Part shown: positions 35,767 to 45,438 of the stretch, piece by piece | Layout: each line of letters begins with the position of its first letter | Position numbering within the stretch: position 1 is the stretch's first letter | DNA from: Edwardsiella tarda ATCC 15947 = NBRC 105688 | GTDB lineage: Bacteria > Pseudomonadota > Gammaproteobacteria > Enterobacterales > Enterobacteriaceae | Direction: 5' to 3' | DNA: 64,000 bases | Assembly (NCBI RefSeq): GCF_003113495.2 | Contig: NZ_CP084506.1 | Location: forward strand, 310,001-374,000 | Notes under the pieces: generated by a model | The model's input: the letters and a program-made list of their open reading frames with translations, nothing else | Database searches by the model: none | What the model was told of the DNA's origin: nothing | Program-made: the position numbers and the translations under genes

Positions 35767-36597
35767 CTACAGGCGCATATAGGTGGCGGGATCGGATCCC
35801 AGCCGCTTGCCGCACTCCAGACGGGCGATCTGTGCCAGTTCGCCCGCCTCCAGTTTAAAGTCAAATACGGCGATATTTTCCTTCAGACGCATCGCCGAGA
35901 CGGTTTTCGGGATCACGATGCGCCCGCAATCCAGATGCCAACGAATGACAATCTGCGCCGGCGTCTTACCATACTTGGCCGCCAGGCGGCGAATCGGTTC
36001 GGCGTCAAACACGCCCTCTCCCCCCTGAGCCAAGGGGCTCCAGGCCTCGGTCGCAATACCGTGGCGGCGGTTCCAGGCTTGCAATGTCGCTTGCTGCATC
36101 AAGGGATGAAGTTCGATCTGATTGATGGCAGGTACCACACCGGTCTCATCCAGCAGGCGTTGGATATGCTCGGGATTGAAGTTACAGACTCCGATACTCT
36201 TGACCACGCCTTGGCGGCGCAGGGCGATCAGGTGGCGCCAGGCATGGACGAAGGTGTCCTGCAGCGCCATCGGCCAGTGGATGAGGTAGAGATCGACATA
36301 CTCCAGACGTAGCTTATGTAGGCTCGCGTGCAGGGCGCGCTCAACCTCCAGATGGTCGGCATTCCACAGCTTCGTGGTGATGAACAGCGACTCACGCGCC
36401 AGGCCGCTCTGCTGCAATGCCTGGCCGACACCGCTTTCATTACCGTAGATCGCGGCTGTATCGATGGCGCGGTAACCGACGCGTAACGCCTCGCCGACGA
36501 CGTCGCGCGCTAAGACATCGCTGACCTGCCAGACCCCTAATCCGAGTTGTGGGATGCGGTTGCCATCATTCAGCGTAATAGAGGGAGGGGTAGGCAT
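35767..36597 (-). CDS. dkgA: Aldo/keto reductase, 2,5-diketo-D-gluconate reductase A type
   Basis: 276 residues from the start MPTPPSITLNDGNRIPQLGL; the frame runs 13 codons further, but this ATG has a GGAG site and matches the E. coli DkgA N-terminus and length (275). NADPH-dependent (beta/alpha)8 reductase of keto sugars and methylglyoxal-type aldehydes. The catalytic tetrad D46, Y51, K76 and H107 is present, as are LGLGVWQ, KSIGVCNF, INQIELHPLMQQ and the NADPH segment IPKTV. Divergent from tyrB. Confidence 0.93.
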   Translation of the reverse strand: MPTPPSITLNDGNRIPQLGLGVWQVSDVLARDVVGEALRVGYRAIDTAAIYGNESGVGQALQQSGLARESLFITTKLWNADHLEVERALHASLHKLRLEYVDLYLIHWPMALQDTFVHAWRHLIALRRQGVVKSIGVCNFNPEHIQRLLDETGVVPAINQIELHPLMQQATLQAWNRRHGIATEAWSPLAQGGEGVFDAEPIRRLAAKYGKTPAQIVIRWHLDCGRIVIPKTVSAMRLKENIAVFDFKLEAGELAQIARLECGKRLGSDPATYMRL

Positions 36598-36772
36598 GAC
36601 GATCTCCAGTGTGGGTTGTATCGAAGAGGTACTCATCAGATTTTTACCTTAGCACACTCCCTATTATCGTGGATCGTCCGACTGGGTCGGCATGCGTAAC
36701 GCGTGAGCCGGCTAGTATTTTTCTGTGATATAGGGTTATGTTATGGCTATCAGCCAAAAGGAGAGCCACCCC

Positions 36773-37969
36773 GTGTTTGAACATGTAGATGACTATGCCG
36801 GCGACCCGATCCTCTCTCTCATGGAGCGTTTCCAGCAGGATCCTCGTCCCGAGAAAGTGAACCTGAGTATCGGACTGTATTATGACCAGCGGGGCGAGGT
36901 ACCGATGCTCTCCTCGGTCGCCACCGTCTTGGATCGCCTGAATGCGGCGCCGCCGACGGCACCGCTTTATTTACCCATGGAAGGCTTGGCCAGTTATCGT
37001 GGCGCCGTACAGTCGCTGCTATTGGGCGCCGATCACCCGGCGTTGCGCCAGAAACGCGTGGCGACGGTGCAAACGGTGGGGGGATCGGGGGCCTTGAAGA
37101 TCGGTGCCGACTTTTTGCGACGCTATTTCCCTGCCGCTGAGGTATGGGTCAGCGATCCGACGTGGGAGAACCATGTCGCGATCTTCGAGGGGGCGGGTTT
37201 TCGTGTGCATCGTTATCCCTATTTCGACTCACAGACGTTAGGGGTACGCTTCGACGCCATGCTGGCGGCATTGGAGCAGTTAGCGCCGCAGAGCATCGTG
37301 CTGTTGCACCCCTGCTGCCATAATCCGACGGGCGCGGATCTAACGCCTGCGCAGTGGGACACGCTAGTGGCGCTGTTGCGTCGACGTACCCTGATCCCCT
37401 TCCTTGATATCGCCTATCAAGGATTCGGCGGTGGCATGGATCACGATGTCTACGCCATTCGCGCCATCGCTGATGCCGGGCTGCCATGTCTGATCAGCAA
37501 CTCCTTCTCCAAGATCTTCTCGCTGTATGGCGAGCGGGTCGGCGGCTTATCAGTGCTATGTGGCGATAGCGCCGAGGCGGCACGCGTCTTGGGGCAGCTA
37601 AAGGCAACGGTACGACGTAACTACTCCAGCCCACCGTTACACGGTGCGACGCTGGTGGCTGGCGTGCTCAGCGATCCGGCATTACATCGCCAATGGCGGG
37701 GAGAGGTCGAGGCGATGCGCTTGCGTATCATCGATATGCGTAAGCAGTTGGCCTCCCTGCTCAATCAGGCGCTGCCGCAGCGTAACTTCGACTATCTACG
37801 CCGCCAGCGTGGGATGTTCAGCTATACCGGGCTGTCGCCTCAGCAGGTGGCGCAACTGCAGCAGCAGGACGCAGTCTATCTGGTGGCGAGCGGTCGAATC
37901 TGTATGGCCGGCTTGAATGAGGGTAATCTGGCGCGCGTAGCGGCGGCATTGGCGCGCGTGATGGCCTGA
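36773..37969 (+). CDS. tyrB: Aromatic amino acid aminotransferase
   Basis: 398 residues from a GTG at 36773, chosen because AAGGAG lies 8 bases before it and because [20 protein letters not shown] aligns with the E. coli start (397 residues); an ATG at 36743 in the same frame has no good ribosome-binding site. PLP-dependent transaminase of tyrosine, phenylalanine, leucine and aspartate. PLP lysine in [17 protein letters not shown] (about residue 247), substrate and cofactor segments [13 protein letters not shown] and [11 protein letters not shown]. No clear TyrR box was found upstream. In E. coli tyrB is also close to yjbQ-yjbR-uvrA-ssb. Confidence 0.95.
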   Translation: MFEHVDDYAGDPILSLMERFQQDPRPEKVNLSIGLYYDQRGEVPMLSSVATVLDRLNAAPPTAPLYLPMEGLASYRGAVQSLLLGADHPALRQKRVATVQTVGGSGALKIGADFLRRYFPAAEVWVSDPTWENHVAIFEGAGFRVHRYPYFDSQTLGVRFDAMLAALEQLAPQSIVLLHPCCHNPTGADLTPAQWDTLVALLRRRTLIPFLDIAYQGFGGGMDHDVYAIRAIADAGLPCLISNSFSKIFSLYGERVGGLSVLCGDSAEAARVLGQLKATVRRNYSSPPLHGATLVAGVLSDPALHRQWRGEVEAMRLRIIDMRKQLASLLNQALPQRNFDYLRRQRGMFSYTGLSPQQVAQLQQQDAVYLVASGRICMAGLNEGNLARVAAALARVMA

Positions 37970-37994
37970 GGTACATAGTGTTTCAGCGCGAAGG

Positions 37995-38020
37995 GGGGCG
38001 TAATACTGCGCCCCTCTCTT
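37995..38020 (+). terminator. Probable tyrB terminator
   Basis: A GGGGCG / CGCCCC stem with an 8-base loop followed by TCTCTT, 25 bases after the tyrB stop. Confidence 0.6.
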
Positions 38021-38129
38021 ATGACTGAGACTGGCGTAGATTCTGCGTTTGCTCCCGGCGCTTTGGCGCCCCTTGTCCTTTTCTGACGCGGCGTCTGGCT
38101 ATCTTTACAGAACTTTCCGCTGCGTTTTC

Positions 38130-38157
38130 TTGCTGCCAGCTGTACAAAGAATATACT
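38130..38157 (+). promoter_or_regulatory. Probable yjbQ promoter
   Basis: TTGCTG at 38130-38135, 16 bases, TATACT at 38152-38157, ending 19 bases before the yjbQ ATG. Confidence 0.5.
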
Positions 38158-38176
38158 TATCGAGGACGTTGTAAGA

Positions 38177-38605
38177 ATGTGGTATCAGCAAACCTTGACG
38201 CTGCGGGCGAGAGCGCGCGGTTTCCATCTGATCACGGCGGAGATCACCGCCGCATTACCGGCCTTGTGTCAGGTACGGGTGGGGCTGTTGCATCTGCTGT
38301 TACAACACACTTCGGCGTCGCTTACCCTCAATGAAAACTGTGATCCCACAGTGCGTCATGACATGGAACGTTATTTTTTGCGTGCGGTGCCGGAAGATGC
38401 TCCCTATGCGCACGACGACGAAGGTGCGGACGACATGCCCGCCCACATCAAGTCGTCTCTGCTGGGAACCTCGCTGGTGGTGCCGATACGCCAGGGCGCG
38501 TTACAGCTTGGAACCTGGCAGGGTATTTGGCTTGGCGAACACCGTATACAGGGCGGGATACGCCGTATCGTAGCAACCATACAAGGGGATAGGATTGATG
38601 GATAA
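38177..38605 (+). CDS. yjbQ: UPF0047 family protein YjbQ
   Basis: 142 residues (138 in E. coli). Small single-domain family; conserved histidine/glutamate residues in [24 protein letters not shown] and the C-terminal [13 protein letters not shown] segment. The E. coli protein has been reported to have thiamine phosphate synthase side activity, but the true function is not established. Its end overlaps the yjbR start by 8 bases. The aphA gene that lies before yjbQ in E. coli is absent here. Confidence 0.93.
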   Translation: MWYQQTLTLRARARGFHLITAEITAALPALCQVRVGLLHLLLQHTSASLTLNENCDPTVRHDMERYFLRAVPEDAPYAHDDEGADDMPAHIKSSLLGTSLVVPIRQGALQLGTWQGIWLGEHRIQGGIRRIVATIQGDRIDG

Positions 38606-38942
38606 TTCGGCATTTATGCAATATTGCCTGTCGAAGCCCGGGGCGCAGCAAACCTTACAGAACCGCTGGCGTACCCACCAAGTGCGTGTTGGCGGGGTAT
38701 TATTCGCGATGGTGGAGAATGGCGAGGCACGCCCGGCGGTGGCGGTGAAGACCAGCTGTGAGCAGGCCGCCAGGCTGCGCAGTCTTCACAAGGATATCGT
38801 ACCGAGCAGTCGCCTGAACAAGGCGCACTGGAGCACCGTGTTCCTCGACGGTGCCCTCAACGATTCGTTGCTTTATCAGTTGGTGGATGGCTCCTACCAG
38901 TTGGCGCTACATCAAGCCAGCGAGCAGCACCCGTTACAGTAA
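38598..38942 (+). CDS. yjbR: MmcQ/YjbR family DNA-binding protein
   Basis: 114 residues from the ATG at 38598 ([20 protein letters not shown]); a TTG one codon earlier is possible. AAGGGGATAGG precedes it. The MmcQ/YjbR fold resembles CyaY and a DNA-binding domain; the signature [17 protein letters not shown] is present. Function unknown. Overlaps yjbQ by 8 bases and is convergent with uvrA. Confidence 0.92.
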   Translation: MDNSAFMQYCLSKPGAQQTLQNRWRTHQVRVGGVLFAMVENGEARPAVAVKTSCEQAARLRSLHKDIVPSSRLNKAHWSTVFLDGALNDSLLYQLVDGSYQLALHQASEQHPLQ

Positions 38943-38997
38943 GTTCCCCGCGAAGCTGTACCGGCCGCCGGGCGATGTCCCGGCGGCGTGGTACGTA

Positions 38998-41829
38998 TCA
39001 CGCGTGTTCGAGGATCGGGCGCAGGAAGCGTGCGGTATGCGAGGTTTCGCATTGCGCGACGGTTTCCGGCGTCCCGGCGACCAAGATTTGTCCACCACCG
39101 CTGCCGCCTTCCGGCCCCAGATCGACGATCCAGTCCGCCGTTTTGATCACGTCCAAATTGTGCTCGATAACCACGATGGTATTGCCCTGGTCACGTAGCT
39201 GGTGCAATACCGCCAGGAGTTGCTGAATATCGGCGAAGTGTAGACCGGTGGTCGGTTCGTCCAGAATATACAGGGTTTGCCCGGTGCCGCGCTTAGAGAG
39301 CTCTCGTGATAGCTTAACGCGCTGTGCCTCGCCGCCGGATAGGGTGGTGGCCGATTGTCCCAAACGAATATAACCCAGGCCAACATCCATCAGCGTCTGT
39401 AGCTTACGCGCCAGCGCCGGGACGGCGTCGAAGAAACTGCGCGCCTCCTCGATGGTCATCTCCAGCACCTCGTGGATGTTCTTCCCTTTGTATTTGATCT
39501 CCAAGGTTTCGCGGTTATAGCGCTTACCTTTGCAGTGATCGCATGGTACGTAGATGTCCGGTAGAAAGTGCATCTCCACCTTGATCACCCCATCGCCCTG
39601 GCAGGCCTCACAGCGCCCCCCGCGTACGTTAAAGCTGAAGCGGCCAGGGGTATAACCACGGGCGCGCGACTCCGGTACCCCGGAGAACAGCTCACGGATC
39701 GGGGTGAAGATACCGGTGTAGGTCGCCGGGTTAGAGCGTGGCGTCCGTCCGATGGGGCTTTGATCGATGTCGATCACCTTGTCGAAGTGCTCCAGCCCCT
39801 CAATGCTACGGTAGGGGGCCGGTTCACTCAGCGTGGCGCCATTCAACTGGCGTTGCGCGATGGGGAACAGCGTATCGTTGATAAGCGTCGATTTGCCGGA
39901 GCCAGAGACACCGGTGATGCAGGTGAACAGCCCGACGGGCAGGGTTAATGTCACCTCTTTCAGGTTATTACCACGCGCACCGCTCAGCTTGAGCACACGC
40001 GTTGGATCGGCGGCGACCCGCTCGCTGGGGATGGCGATCTTACGTTGTCCGCTCAGATATTGGCCGGTGAGGGAGGCGGGGGTCGCCATGATCTGCGCCA
40101 CGTCGCCTTGGGCGACGATCTCGCCACCATGCACGCCGGCACCGGGGCCGATGTCGATGATATGATCGGCGGCACGGATGGCGTCTTCATCGTGCTCGAC
40201 GACGATCACCGTGTTACCCAGGTTGCGCAGATGCATCAATGTGTCGAGCAGGCGCTCATTATCGCGTTGATGTAGGCCGATGGAGGGTTCATCCAGTACA
40301 TACATCACCCCGACCAGCCCGGCACCGATCTGGCTGGCCAGGCGGATGCGTTGCGCCTCGCCGCCGGACAGCGTCTCGGCCGAGCGCGACAGGGTCAAAT
40401 AGTTGAGCCCGACGTTGACCAGGAATTGCAGGCGTTCGCCGATCTCTTTCAGCACCTTTTCGGCGATCTTGGCGCGTTGTCCGCTGAGGGCCAGTTGGTG
40501 GAAGAAGCGTAACGCCGCGCCGATGCTGAGATCGGCGATCTGCGGCAGGGTGGTGTCCTCGATGAAGACATTACGCGCCTCTTCGCGCAGACGGGTTCCA
40601 CCGCAGGCGGCGCAGGGACGGTTGCTGATAAACTTCGCCAGCTCCTCGCGTACCGCGCTGGACTCGGTCTCTTTATAGCGGCGCTCCATGTTGTGCAGCA
40701 CCCCCTCGAAGGGGTGATGGCGTACCGTGGTGTCGCCGCGATCGTTAATGTACTTGAACTCGATCTCTTCTTTGCCTGAGCCGTAGAGCACTACCTTCCG
40801 TACCGCCTCGCTCAGTGAGTCGAAAGGCGCTTCGATATCAAAATGATAATGGTCGGCTAACGAGCGCAGCATCTGGAAATAGTAGAAGTTACGGCGATCC
40901 CAACCGCGAATCGCACCACCGGCTAACGAGAGCTCGCCATTCTGCACCACGCGATCGGGATCGAAGTATTGCTGAACACCCAGGCCATCACAGGTCGGAC
41001 AGGCGCCTGCCGGGTTATTGAAGGAGAACAGGCGCGGTTCTAACTCCCGCATGCTGTAGCCACACAGAGGACAGGCGAAGTTGGCGGAGAACAGCAACTC
41101 TTCCGCCTGGGGATCGTCCATATCGGCCACGACCGCACTGCCGCCAGAGAGTTCTAGCGTGGTCTCGAATGATTCGGCCAGGCGCTGTGCCATGTCAGGG
41201 CGAACCTTAAAGCGATCGACCACCACGTCGATGCTGTGTTTCTTTTGCAGCTCTAGCTTCGGCGGATCGGAGAGATCGCAGACCTCGCCATCGATCCGCG
41301 CGCGGATATACCCTTGCGCCGCCAGGTTTTCCAGGGTCTTACTGTGTTCGCCCTTGCGATCCTTGATGATCGGCGCCAGCAGCATCAGACGCTTACCTTC
41401 CGGTTGCGCCAACACATTGTCGACCATCTGGCTGACGGTCTGCGCCGCCAGCGGCGTGCCATGCGTCGGGCAACGTGGCTCGCCGACACGGGCGAACAGC
41501 AGACGTAGATAGTCATGGATTTCGGTGATGGTGCCGACGGTAGAGCGTGGGTTATGTGAGGTTGACTTTTGTTCGATGGAGATGGCGGGTGATAAGCCCT
41601 CGATATGATCGACATCGGGCTTCTCCATCAACGACAAAAACTGGCGGGCGTAGGCGGAGAGTGACTCGACGTAGCGCCGTTGTCCTTCGGCATACAGCGT
41701 ATCGAACGCCAGAGAGGACTTACCGGATCCGGACAGGCCGGTGATGACCACCAGTTTGTCGCGGGGAATGATCAGGTTGATATTCTTGAGATTGTGGGTG
41801 CGAGCACCCCGTATTTCTATTTTATCCAT
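38998..41829 (-). CDS. uvrA: Excinuclease ABC subunit A
   Basis: 943 residues (940 in E. coli). DNA-damage sensor of nucleotide excision repair; a dimer with two ABC ATPase modules. First Walker [10 protein letters not shown] at 31-39, second GVSGSGKST; two LSGGEAQR signatures; two zinc modules (CPLCGYSM with CPTCDGLG, and CEACQGDG with CDHCKGKRY). It is divergent from ssb, with a LexA box in the 219-base gap. Confidence 0.99.
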   Translation of the reverse strand: MDKIEIRGARTHNLKNINLIIPRDKLVVITGLSGSGKSSLAFDTLYAEGQRRYVESLSAYARQFLSLMEKPDVDHIEGLSPAISIEQKSTSHNPRSTVGTITEIHDYLRLLFARVGEPRCPTHGTPLAAQTVSQMVDNVLAQPEGKRLMLLAPIIKDRKGEHSKTLENLAAQGYIRARIDGEVCDLSDPPKLELQKKHSIDVVVDRFKVRPDMAQRLAESFETTLELSGGSAVVADMDDPQAEELLFSANFACPLCGYSMRELEPRLFSFNNPAGACPTCDGLGVQQYFDPDRVVQNGELSLAGGAIRGWDRRNFYYFQMLRSLADHYHFDIEAPFDSLSEAVRKVVLYGSGKEEIEFKYINDRGDTTVRHHPFEGVLHNMERRYKETESSAVREELAKFISNRPCAACGGTRLREEARNVFIEDTTLPQIADLSIGAALRFFHQLALSGQRAKIAEKVLKEIGERLQFLVNVGLNYLTLSRSAETLSGGEAQRIRLASQIGAGLVGVMYVLDEPSIGLHQRDNERLLDTLMHLRNLGNTVIVVEHDEDAIRAADHIIDIGPGAGVHGGEIVAQGDVAQIMATPASLTGQYLSGQRKIAIPSERVAADPTRVLKLSGARGNNLKEVTLTLPVGLFTCITGVSGSGKSTLINDTLFPIAQRQLNGATLSEPAPYRSIEGLEHFDKVIDIDQSPIGRTPRSNPATYTGIFTPIRELFSGVPESRARGYTPGRFSFNVRGGRCEACQGDGVIKVEMHFLPDIYVPCDHCKGKRYNRETLEIKYKGKNIHEVLEMTIEEARSFFDAVPALARKLQTLMDVGLGYIRLGQSATTLSGGEAQRVKLSRELSKRGTGQTLYILDEPTTGLHFADIQQLLAVLHQLRDQGNTIVVIEHNLDVIKTADWIVDLGPEGGSGGGQILVAGTPETVAQCETSHTARFLRPILEHA

Positions 41830-41903
41830 TACCGACTTCCCGGATTAACAGTTATCGATCTCTGCGTGCACAAACGTGATCAATAATTATGACATATTCA
41901 AAA

Positions 41904-41919
41904 CTGAATGAATATCCAG
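41904..41919. promoter_or_regulatory. LexA (SOS) box between uvrA and ssb
   Basis: CTGAATGAATATCCAG has the CTG-N10-CAG core and, over this stretch, the same CTGAATGAATAT sequence that I recall from the E. coli uvrA-ssb SOS box. It should couple uvrA, and perhaps one ssb promoter, to DNA damage. Confidence 0.8.
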
Positions 41920-42048
41920 TATTCAATAGCCGTACCGCTGACGGATTACGGCGTGCGCCGCAGAAACGATCGAGAGTGCTCAAGCGCCGCTGGCGTGTTA
42001 GAATTTACCGTTTAGACTGAATAAATTTACTTCATCAGGAGAGTCGAT

Positions 42049-42603
42049 ATGGCCAGCAGAGGCGTAAACAAAGTGATTCTTATCGGTAATCTGGGTCAGG
42101 ATCCGGAAGTCCGTTATATGCCGAACGGCGGTGCCGTTGCCAACTTGACGCTGGCGACCTCTGAATCTTGGCGTGACAAGCAGACCGGTGAGCAGAAAGA
42201 GCGCACCGAATGGCATCGTGTTGCGCTGTACGGCAAGCTGGCGGAGATCGCCGGCGAATACCTGCGCAAAGGCTCTCAGGTATACGTTGAGGGGCAACTG
42301 CGTACGCGTAAGTGGCAGGATCAGAGCGGCCAGGACCGCTATACCACCGAAGTCGTCGTCGACATCAACGGCTCTATGCAGATGCTGGGGGGACGTCAGG
42401 GTGGCGGGGCTCCGATGGGTAACCAAGGTAACCAAGGCCAGCAAGGGGGCTGGGGCCAGCCGCAGCAGCCGCAAGGCGCCGCCTTCAGCGGTGGGCAATC
42501 CGCGCCTCGTCAGCAGCAGGGGGGTTATGCCGCGCCAGCACAACCGGCCGCACCGCAGAGCAACGAGCCGCCGATGGATTTCGATGATGATATCCCGTTC
42601 TGA
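42049..42603 (+). CDS. ssb: Single-stranded DNA-binding protein
   Basis: 184 residues (178 in E. coli). OB-fold at about 1-112 ([20 protein letters not shown], then [20 protein letters not shown]), a glycine/glutamine-rich linker, and the acidic tip MDFDDDIPF that recruits repair and replication proteins. Ribosome-binding site CAGGAGAG. Divergent from uvrA; an intrinsic terminator follows. Confidence 0.98.
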   Translation: MASRGVNKVILIGNLGQDPEVRYMPNGGAVANLTLATSESWRDKQTGEQKERTEWHRVALYGKLAEIAGEYLRKGSQVYVEGQLRTRKWQDQSGQDRYTTEVVVDINGSMQMLGGRQGGGAPMGNQGNQGQQGGWGQPQQPQGAAFSGGQSAPRQQQGGYAAPAQPAAPQSNEPPMDFDDDIPF

Positions 42604-42625
42604 TCGCGCGGGTAGACGGTCAGAG

Positions 42626-42651
42626 AGCCCCGCGATGCGGGGCTTTTTCTT
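42626..42651 (+). terminator. Intrinsic terminator of ssb
   Basis: A perfect 8-bp stem AGCCCCGC / GCGGGGCT with a GAT loop, then TTTTTCTTT, 23 bases after the ssb stop. Confidence 0.92.
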
Positions 42652-42748
42652 TGGCGTAATCGGCCATGAGGCGTGGCGAAGCATCGTGAAGGGTGATGCG
42701 GTGGAGATGGCCTACTATTTCTGCGGCTCGGCGAGCTGAGAGGGTGTG

Positions 42749-43078
42749 ATGGTATTACGACGACTTTCCTGGATGGTGGGCAGTGGTGCCTGGCTGATGC
42801 CATGGGTATTGTTGCTCTGGCAGTGGCTGGAGACGGGGCGTTATCAGGCTGCGCTCTCCGCCCAGGCGTATCGAAGCTGGCAGATGACGGTACTGCTGGC
42901 CGATGCGGCCTTTGCCGGCCTTCTGTCATTATTGGCGTTGCTGGTGGGGGCGCTCGCCCTGGCACGCAGTACGCCGGAAAGTGTGCGGCCAGGCCAGCGT
43001 ATGGTCGAGCTTGTGGTGTTGGCCCTACCGCTATTGTTTGCCATGTTCGTCGCCGGCCTGTTCTGGCTACATGGTTGA
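42749..43078 (+). CDS. Small membrane protein of unknown function
   Basis: 109 residues from the ATG at 42749 (a GTG one codon earlier is possible); GAGAGGG lies just upstream. I do not recognise the family. Three hydrophobic segments are visible: about 8-27 (MVGSGAWLMPWVLLLWQWL), about 49-73 (LLADAAFAGLLSLLALLVGA) and about 86-107 (LVVLALPLLFAMFVAGLFWL). There is a short charged loop (RSTPESVRPGQ). It is a single gene between the ssb terminator and a bidirectional terminator shared with ygeV. It is not similar by eye to YjcB, the small membrane protein near ssb in E. coli. Confidence 0.7.
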   Translation: MVLRRLSWMVGSGAWLMPWVLLLWQWLETGRYQAALSAQAYRSWQMTVLLADAAFAGLLSLLALLVGALALARSTPESVRPGQRMVELVVLALPLLFAMFVAGLFWLHG

Positions 43079-43103
43079 GTGGGCCCGTTGGATGGGCCCA
43101 CTC
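43077..43103. terminator. Bidirectional terminator between the membrane protein gene and ygeV
   Basis: A perfect 10-bp stem GAGTGGGCCC / GGGCCCACTC with a 7-base loop in the 31-base gap between convergent stops. Confidence 0.75.
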
Positions 43104-43109
43104 GGTGCA

Positions 43110-44891
43110 TTACGGTGTCGTTAGCTCATACTTTTTGATCTTGCGGTAGAGCGTCGCGATGCCTATCCCCAACTCTTCCGCCGCCTGCTTCTTGTTACTG
43201 TGGCGTGATAGCGCCTCGCGGATCATCTGCTTCTCCATCTCCTCCAGCGCCGTGCTGCCATGGTCATCGCAGGCCACACTACTCTGATAGTGGCTGTTGT
43301 CTTCGCGGTAGACCGGCGTGACCTGGCCATTGACCAGGTTCGGCGGCAGCAACGCCGTATCGATCACCTCGCCGCTGGGCACCACGTTGATCAGGTACTC
43401 CATCAGGTTACTCAGCTCGCGTACGTTACCCGGCCAACGGTAGCGTTTGAGTAACATCATCACCTGCGGGGAGATCCCCGGGTAGACCAGGCCGATACGC
43501 TTGGTATGCAGGTTAAGGAAGTAGTGGATCAGCAGCTCGATGTCGCCATTACGCTCGCGTAGTGGCGGTAGCGCGACGGGGATGACGTTGAGGCGGTAGT
43601 AGAGATCCTCGCGGAATTTTCCCTCCGCGATGTACTGCTCCAGATTCTGGTTGGTCGCCGAGATGATGCGGATATCGACGGAGACCGGGTTACTGGAGCC
43701 GATCGGCTGAACCTCCCGAGCCTCGATGGCCCGCAACAGCTTGGCTTGCAGCGTGAGGGGCATGTCGCCGATCTCATCGAGGAATAGCGTACCGTGATTA
43801 GCCGCCTGGATCAGGCCGACCTTACCGTTGGCCGAAGCCCCGGTGAAGGCCCCCTTCACATAGCCGAACAGCTCGCTCTCCAGCAGTTGGTCGGGAATGG
43901 CGGCGCAGTTGATGGCGATGAAGGGCTTATTGTTACGATCGCTCAACTGGTGGATGGCCCGCGCCACCACTTCTTTACCGGTGCCGCTCTCACCGACGAT
44001 CAGCACGCTGGAGGGACTGGGCGCCACGCGGCTGATTAAGCGTTTGAGGGTGCGCATCGGACGACACTCCCCCACCAGATGTTCGATACGCGGATCGTCC
44101 GGATTCAGCTCGACGTTCATCGGCGAGTGAGACTGATGGAACGCCATCAGGAACAGCTGGTGGTCCTGTATATCGTGTAGCTGCCCGATGACCAACTCTT
44201 GATGCTGATCGAAGGTGACGATATGTTGCAGATGGCCGCTGAGATAGTTTTGTTGATAGGTCAGCGGGCGAATATTAAAAGTTTTACCTATAACTTGCTC
44301 ATTAATGGCATTCAATTGTTTTAATGCCGTCGCGTTGGCAAATTTCGCCTGATTATTTTCGTCAAGGACGACCACCCCCTGATCCATATTCTCGATTAGG
44401 CTTAGCAGTATTTTGCTGACGCCATCGTTTGCTCCTTGGCTTTCCAATAGTTTAGAGACGAATATGTTGGATATATGGCGAACGTAATCGGAGAACTCGT
44501 GTAAATTATCTTTTATTCGTTCTTGTTGCTCTTGGGTAAAGGCGACCAGGCTAATCACCCCGATACAGTTTCCTTGGAACAGAATGGGCGTACCAAGGAA
44601 AGCCTTCTCCTTACAGTTATCCTTACTGTTGCATCCTTCACAGACCGGATCGAAACGTGAGCGGATCACCACCTTTTCCTGTTTAGTATCGAGGACGTAA
44701 CGCAGTAGGCGTGAATTGCTGTTGAGCTTGCGGCCGAAGAACTTGCCATACGGGCCGGTGCCGGCGACGCGTGTCATGGCGGCATCGACGATTTCAACCT
44801 CCAGTTGCAGTACGCTAGACAGCATCTTGGTAAAGCGCAGAATGATGGGTTGGATCTGCATTAAAACGGATTGCGTGTTTGCCGACGTCAT
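43110..44891 (-). CDS. ygeV: Sigma-54-dependent transcriptional activator YgeV
   Basis: 593 residues (592 in E. coli). N-terminal sensor region (about 1-255) that includes a PAS-like segment ([20 protein letters not shown]) and a cysteine cluster C84, C87, C93. AAA+ domain with Walker A GESGTGKE (300-307), the sigma-54-contacting GAFTGA at 347-352 and Walker [11 protein letters not shown] (367-376). A Fis-type helix-turn-helix lies at the end ([20 protein letters not shown]). Divergent from ygeW; sigma-54 promoters before ygeW and ygfK are its likely targets. The inducer is unknown, and a purine or a redox signal is an inference from context. Confidence 0.95.
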   Translation of the reverse strand: MTSANTQSVLMQIQPIILRFTKMLSSVLQLEVEIVDAAMTRVAGTGPYGKFFGRKLNSNSRLLRYVLDTKQEKVVIRSRFDPVCEGCNSKDNCKEKAFLGTPILFQGNCIGVISLVAFTQEQQERIKDNLHEFSDYVRHISNIFVSKLLESQGANDGVSKILLSLIENMDQGVVVLDENNQAKFANATALKQLNAINEQVIGKTFNIRPLTYQQNYLSGHLQHIVTFDQHQELVIGQLHDIQDHQLFLMAFHQSHSPMNVELNPDDPRIEHLVGECRPMRTLKRLISRVAPSPSSVLIVGESGTGKEVVARAIHQLSDRNNKPFIAINCAAIPDQLLESELFGYVKGAFTGASANGKVGLIQAANHGTLFLDEIGDMPLTLQAKLLRAIEAREVQPIGSSNPVSVDIRIISATNQNLEQYIAEGKFREDLYYRLNVIPVALPPLRERNGDIELLIHYFLNLHTKRIGLVYPGISPQVMMLLKRYRWPGNVRELSNLMEYLINVVPSGEVIDTALLPPNLVNGQVTPVYREDNSHYQSSVACDDHGSTALEEMEKQMIREALSRHSNKKQAAEELGIGIATLYRKIKKYELTTP

Positions 44892-44957
44892 AATTAAACC
44901 TTTCTTTTAGCACTTAACCAGTTACCCGGTGTCGCGGATATTTTGGCGGTGGTGACA

Positions 44958-44973
44958 ACCTATTCCATTAGGT
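44958..44973. promoter_or_regulatory. Small inverted repeat upstream of ygeV (possible activator site)
   Basis: ACCTA-TTCCAT-TAGGT in the 547-base ygeV-ygeW gap, about 370 bases before the sigma-54 promoter and 67 bases from the ygeV start. It could be a YgeV upstream activating or autoregulatory site; there is no second perfect copy to prove it. Apart from this and the two sites nearer ygeW, the gap is AT-rich and has no gene I would support. Confidence 0.25.
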
Positions 44974-45254
44974 CACATGCATCTTCATTTATCGCATGAT
45001 ACTAACTCAGCAAAATTGAATTTTGATAAATATGGATTTTTTTTCGCGCGCGATACGACAAATATGTAATAGCCATCACACTTTATTATCAAAATGAGAC
45101 TAATGGCGGATATGTTATCAATATGGGTTACTGAACAGTGAAAAAAAATGGCCGCCGCTGACTCCGCAAGCAAGTGTTTAGTGTATTTACTCTGCTGATA
45201 ATATGCATCCAACAGATAAAACAGGTCCCCTTTCAGGGCTTTTGAGTCTTATTT

Positions 45255-45270
45255 TGTGATGCCTCTCGCA
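45255..45270. promoter_or_regulatory. CRP-like site upstream of ygeW
   Basis: TGTGA-TGCCTC-TCGCA matches the CRP core TGTGA-N6-TCACA at 9 of 10 positions. Its centre lies about 78 bases upstream of the predicted sigma-54 start point. Confidence 0.5.
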
Positions 45271-45313
45271 CAATATCATGGGCGCTCTCGCTCCACACTG
45301 GCAGAAAACAAAT

Positions 45314-45330
45314 TTGGCACAGTTATTGTT
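45314..45330 (+). promoter_or_regulatory. Sigma-54 promoter of ygeW operon
   Basis: TTGGCAC-AGTTA-TTGTT: the -24 element is perfect and the spacing to the -12 element is correct. Start of transcription expected near 45341, giving a leader of about 98 bases before ygeW. Confidence 0.85.
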
Positions 45331-45438
45331 TAAGTCTTATCAGTCGCTGTTATCGGCTGTTTGCAGGTCGGACTCTCACCGCCTGGGCGGCGTAGCAGGT
45401 TGTCAGGTAGCCAGTCACTTACTCATTAGGGCCATACG

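Noticed and set aside
35647..36312. Plus-strand frame of about 221 codons running from the ygiQ tail into dkgA
   Set aside because: Covers a strong bidirectional terminator and the antisense strand of dkgA; not a gene.
44985..45212. Minus-strand frame of 75 codons in the ygeV-ygeW gap
   Set aside because: AT-rich regulatory gap, no clear ribosome-binding site and no recognisable sequence.
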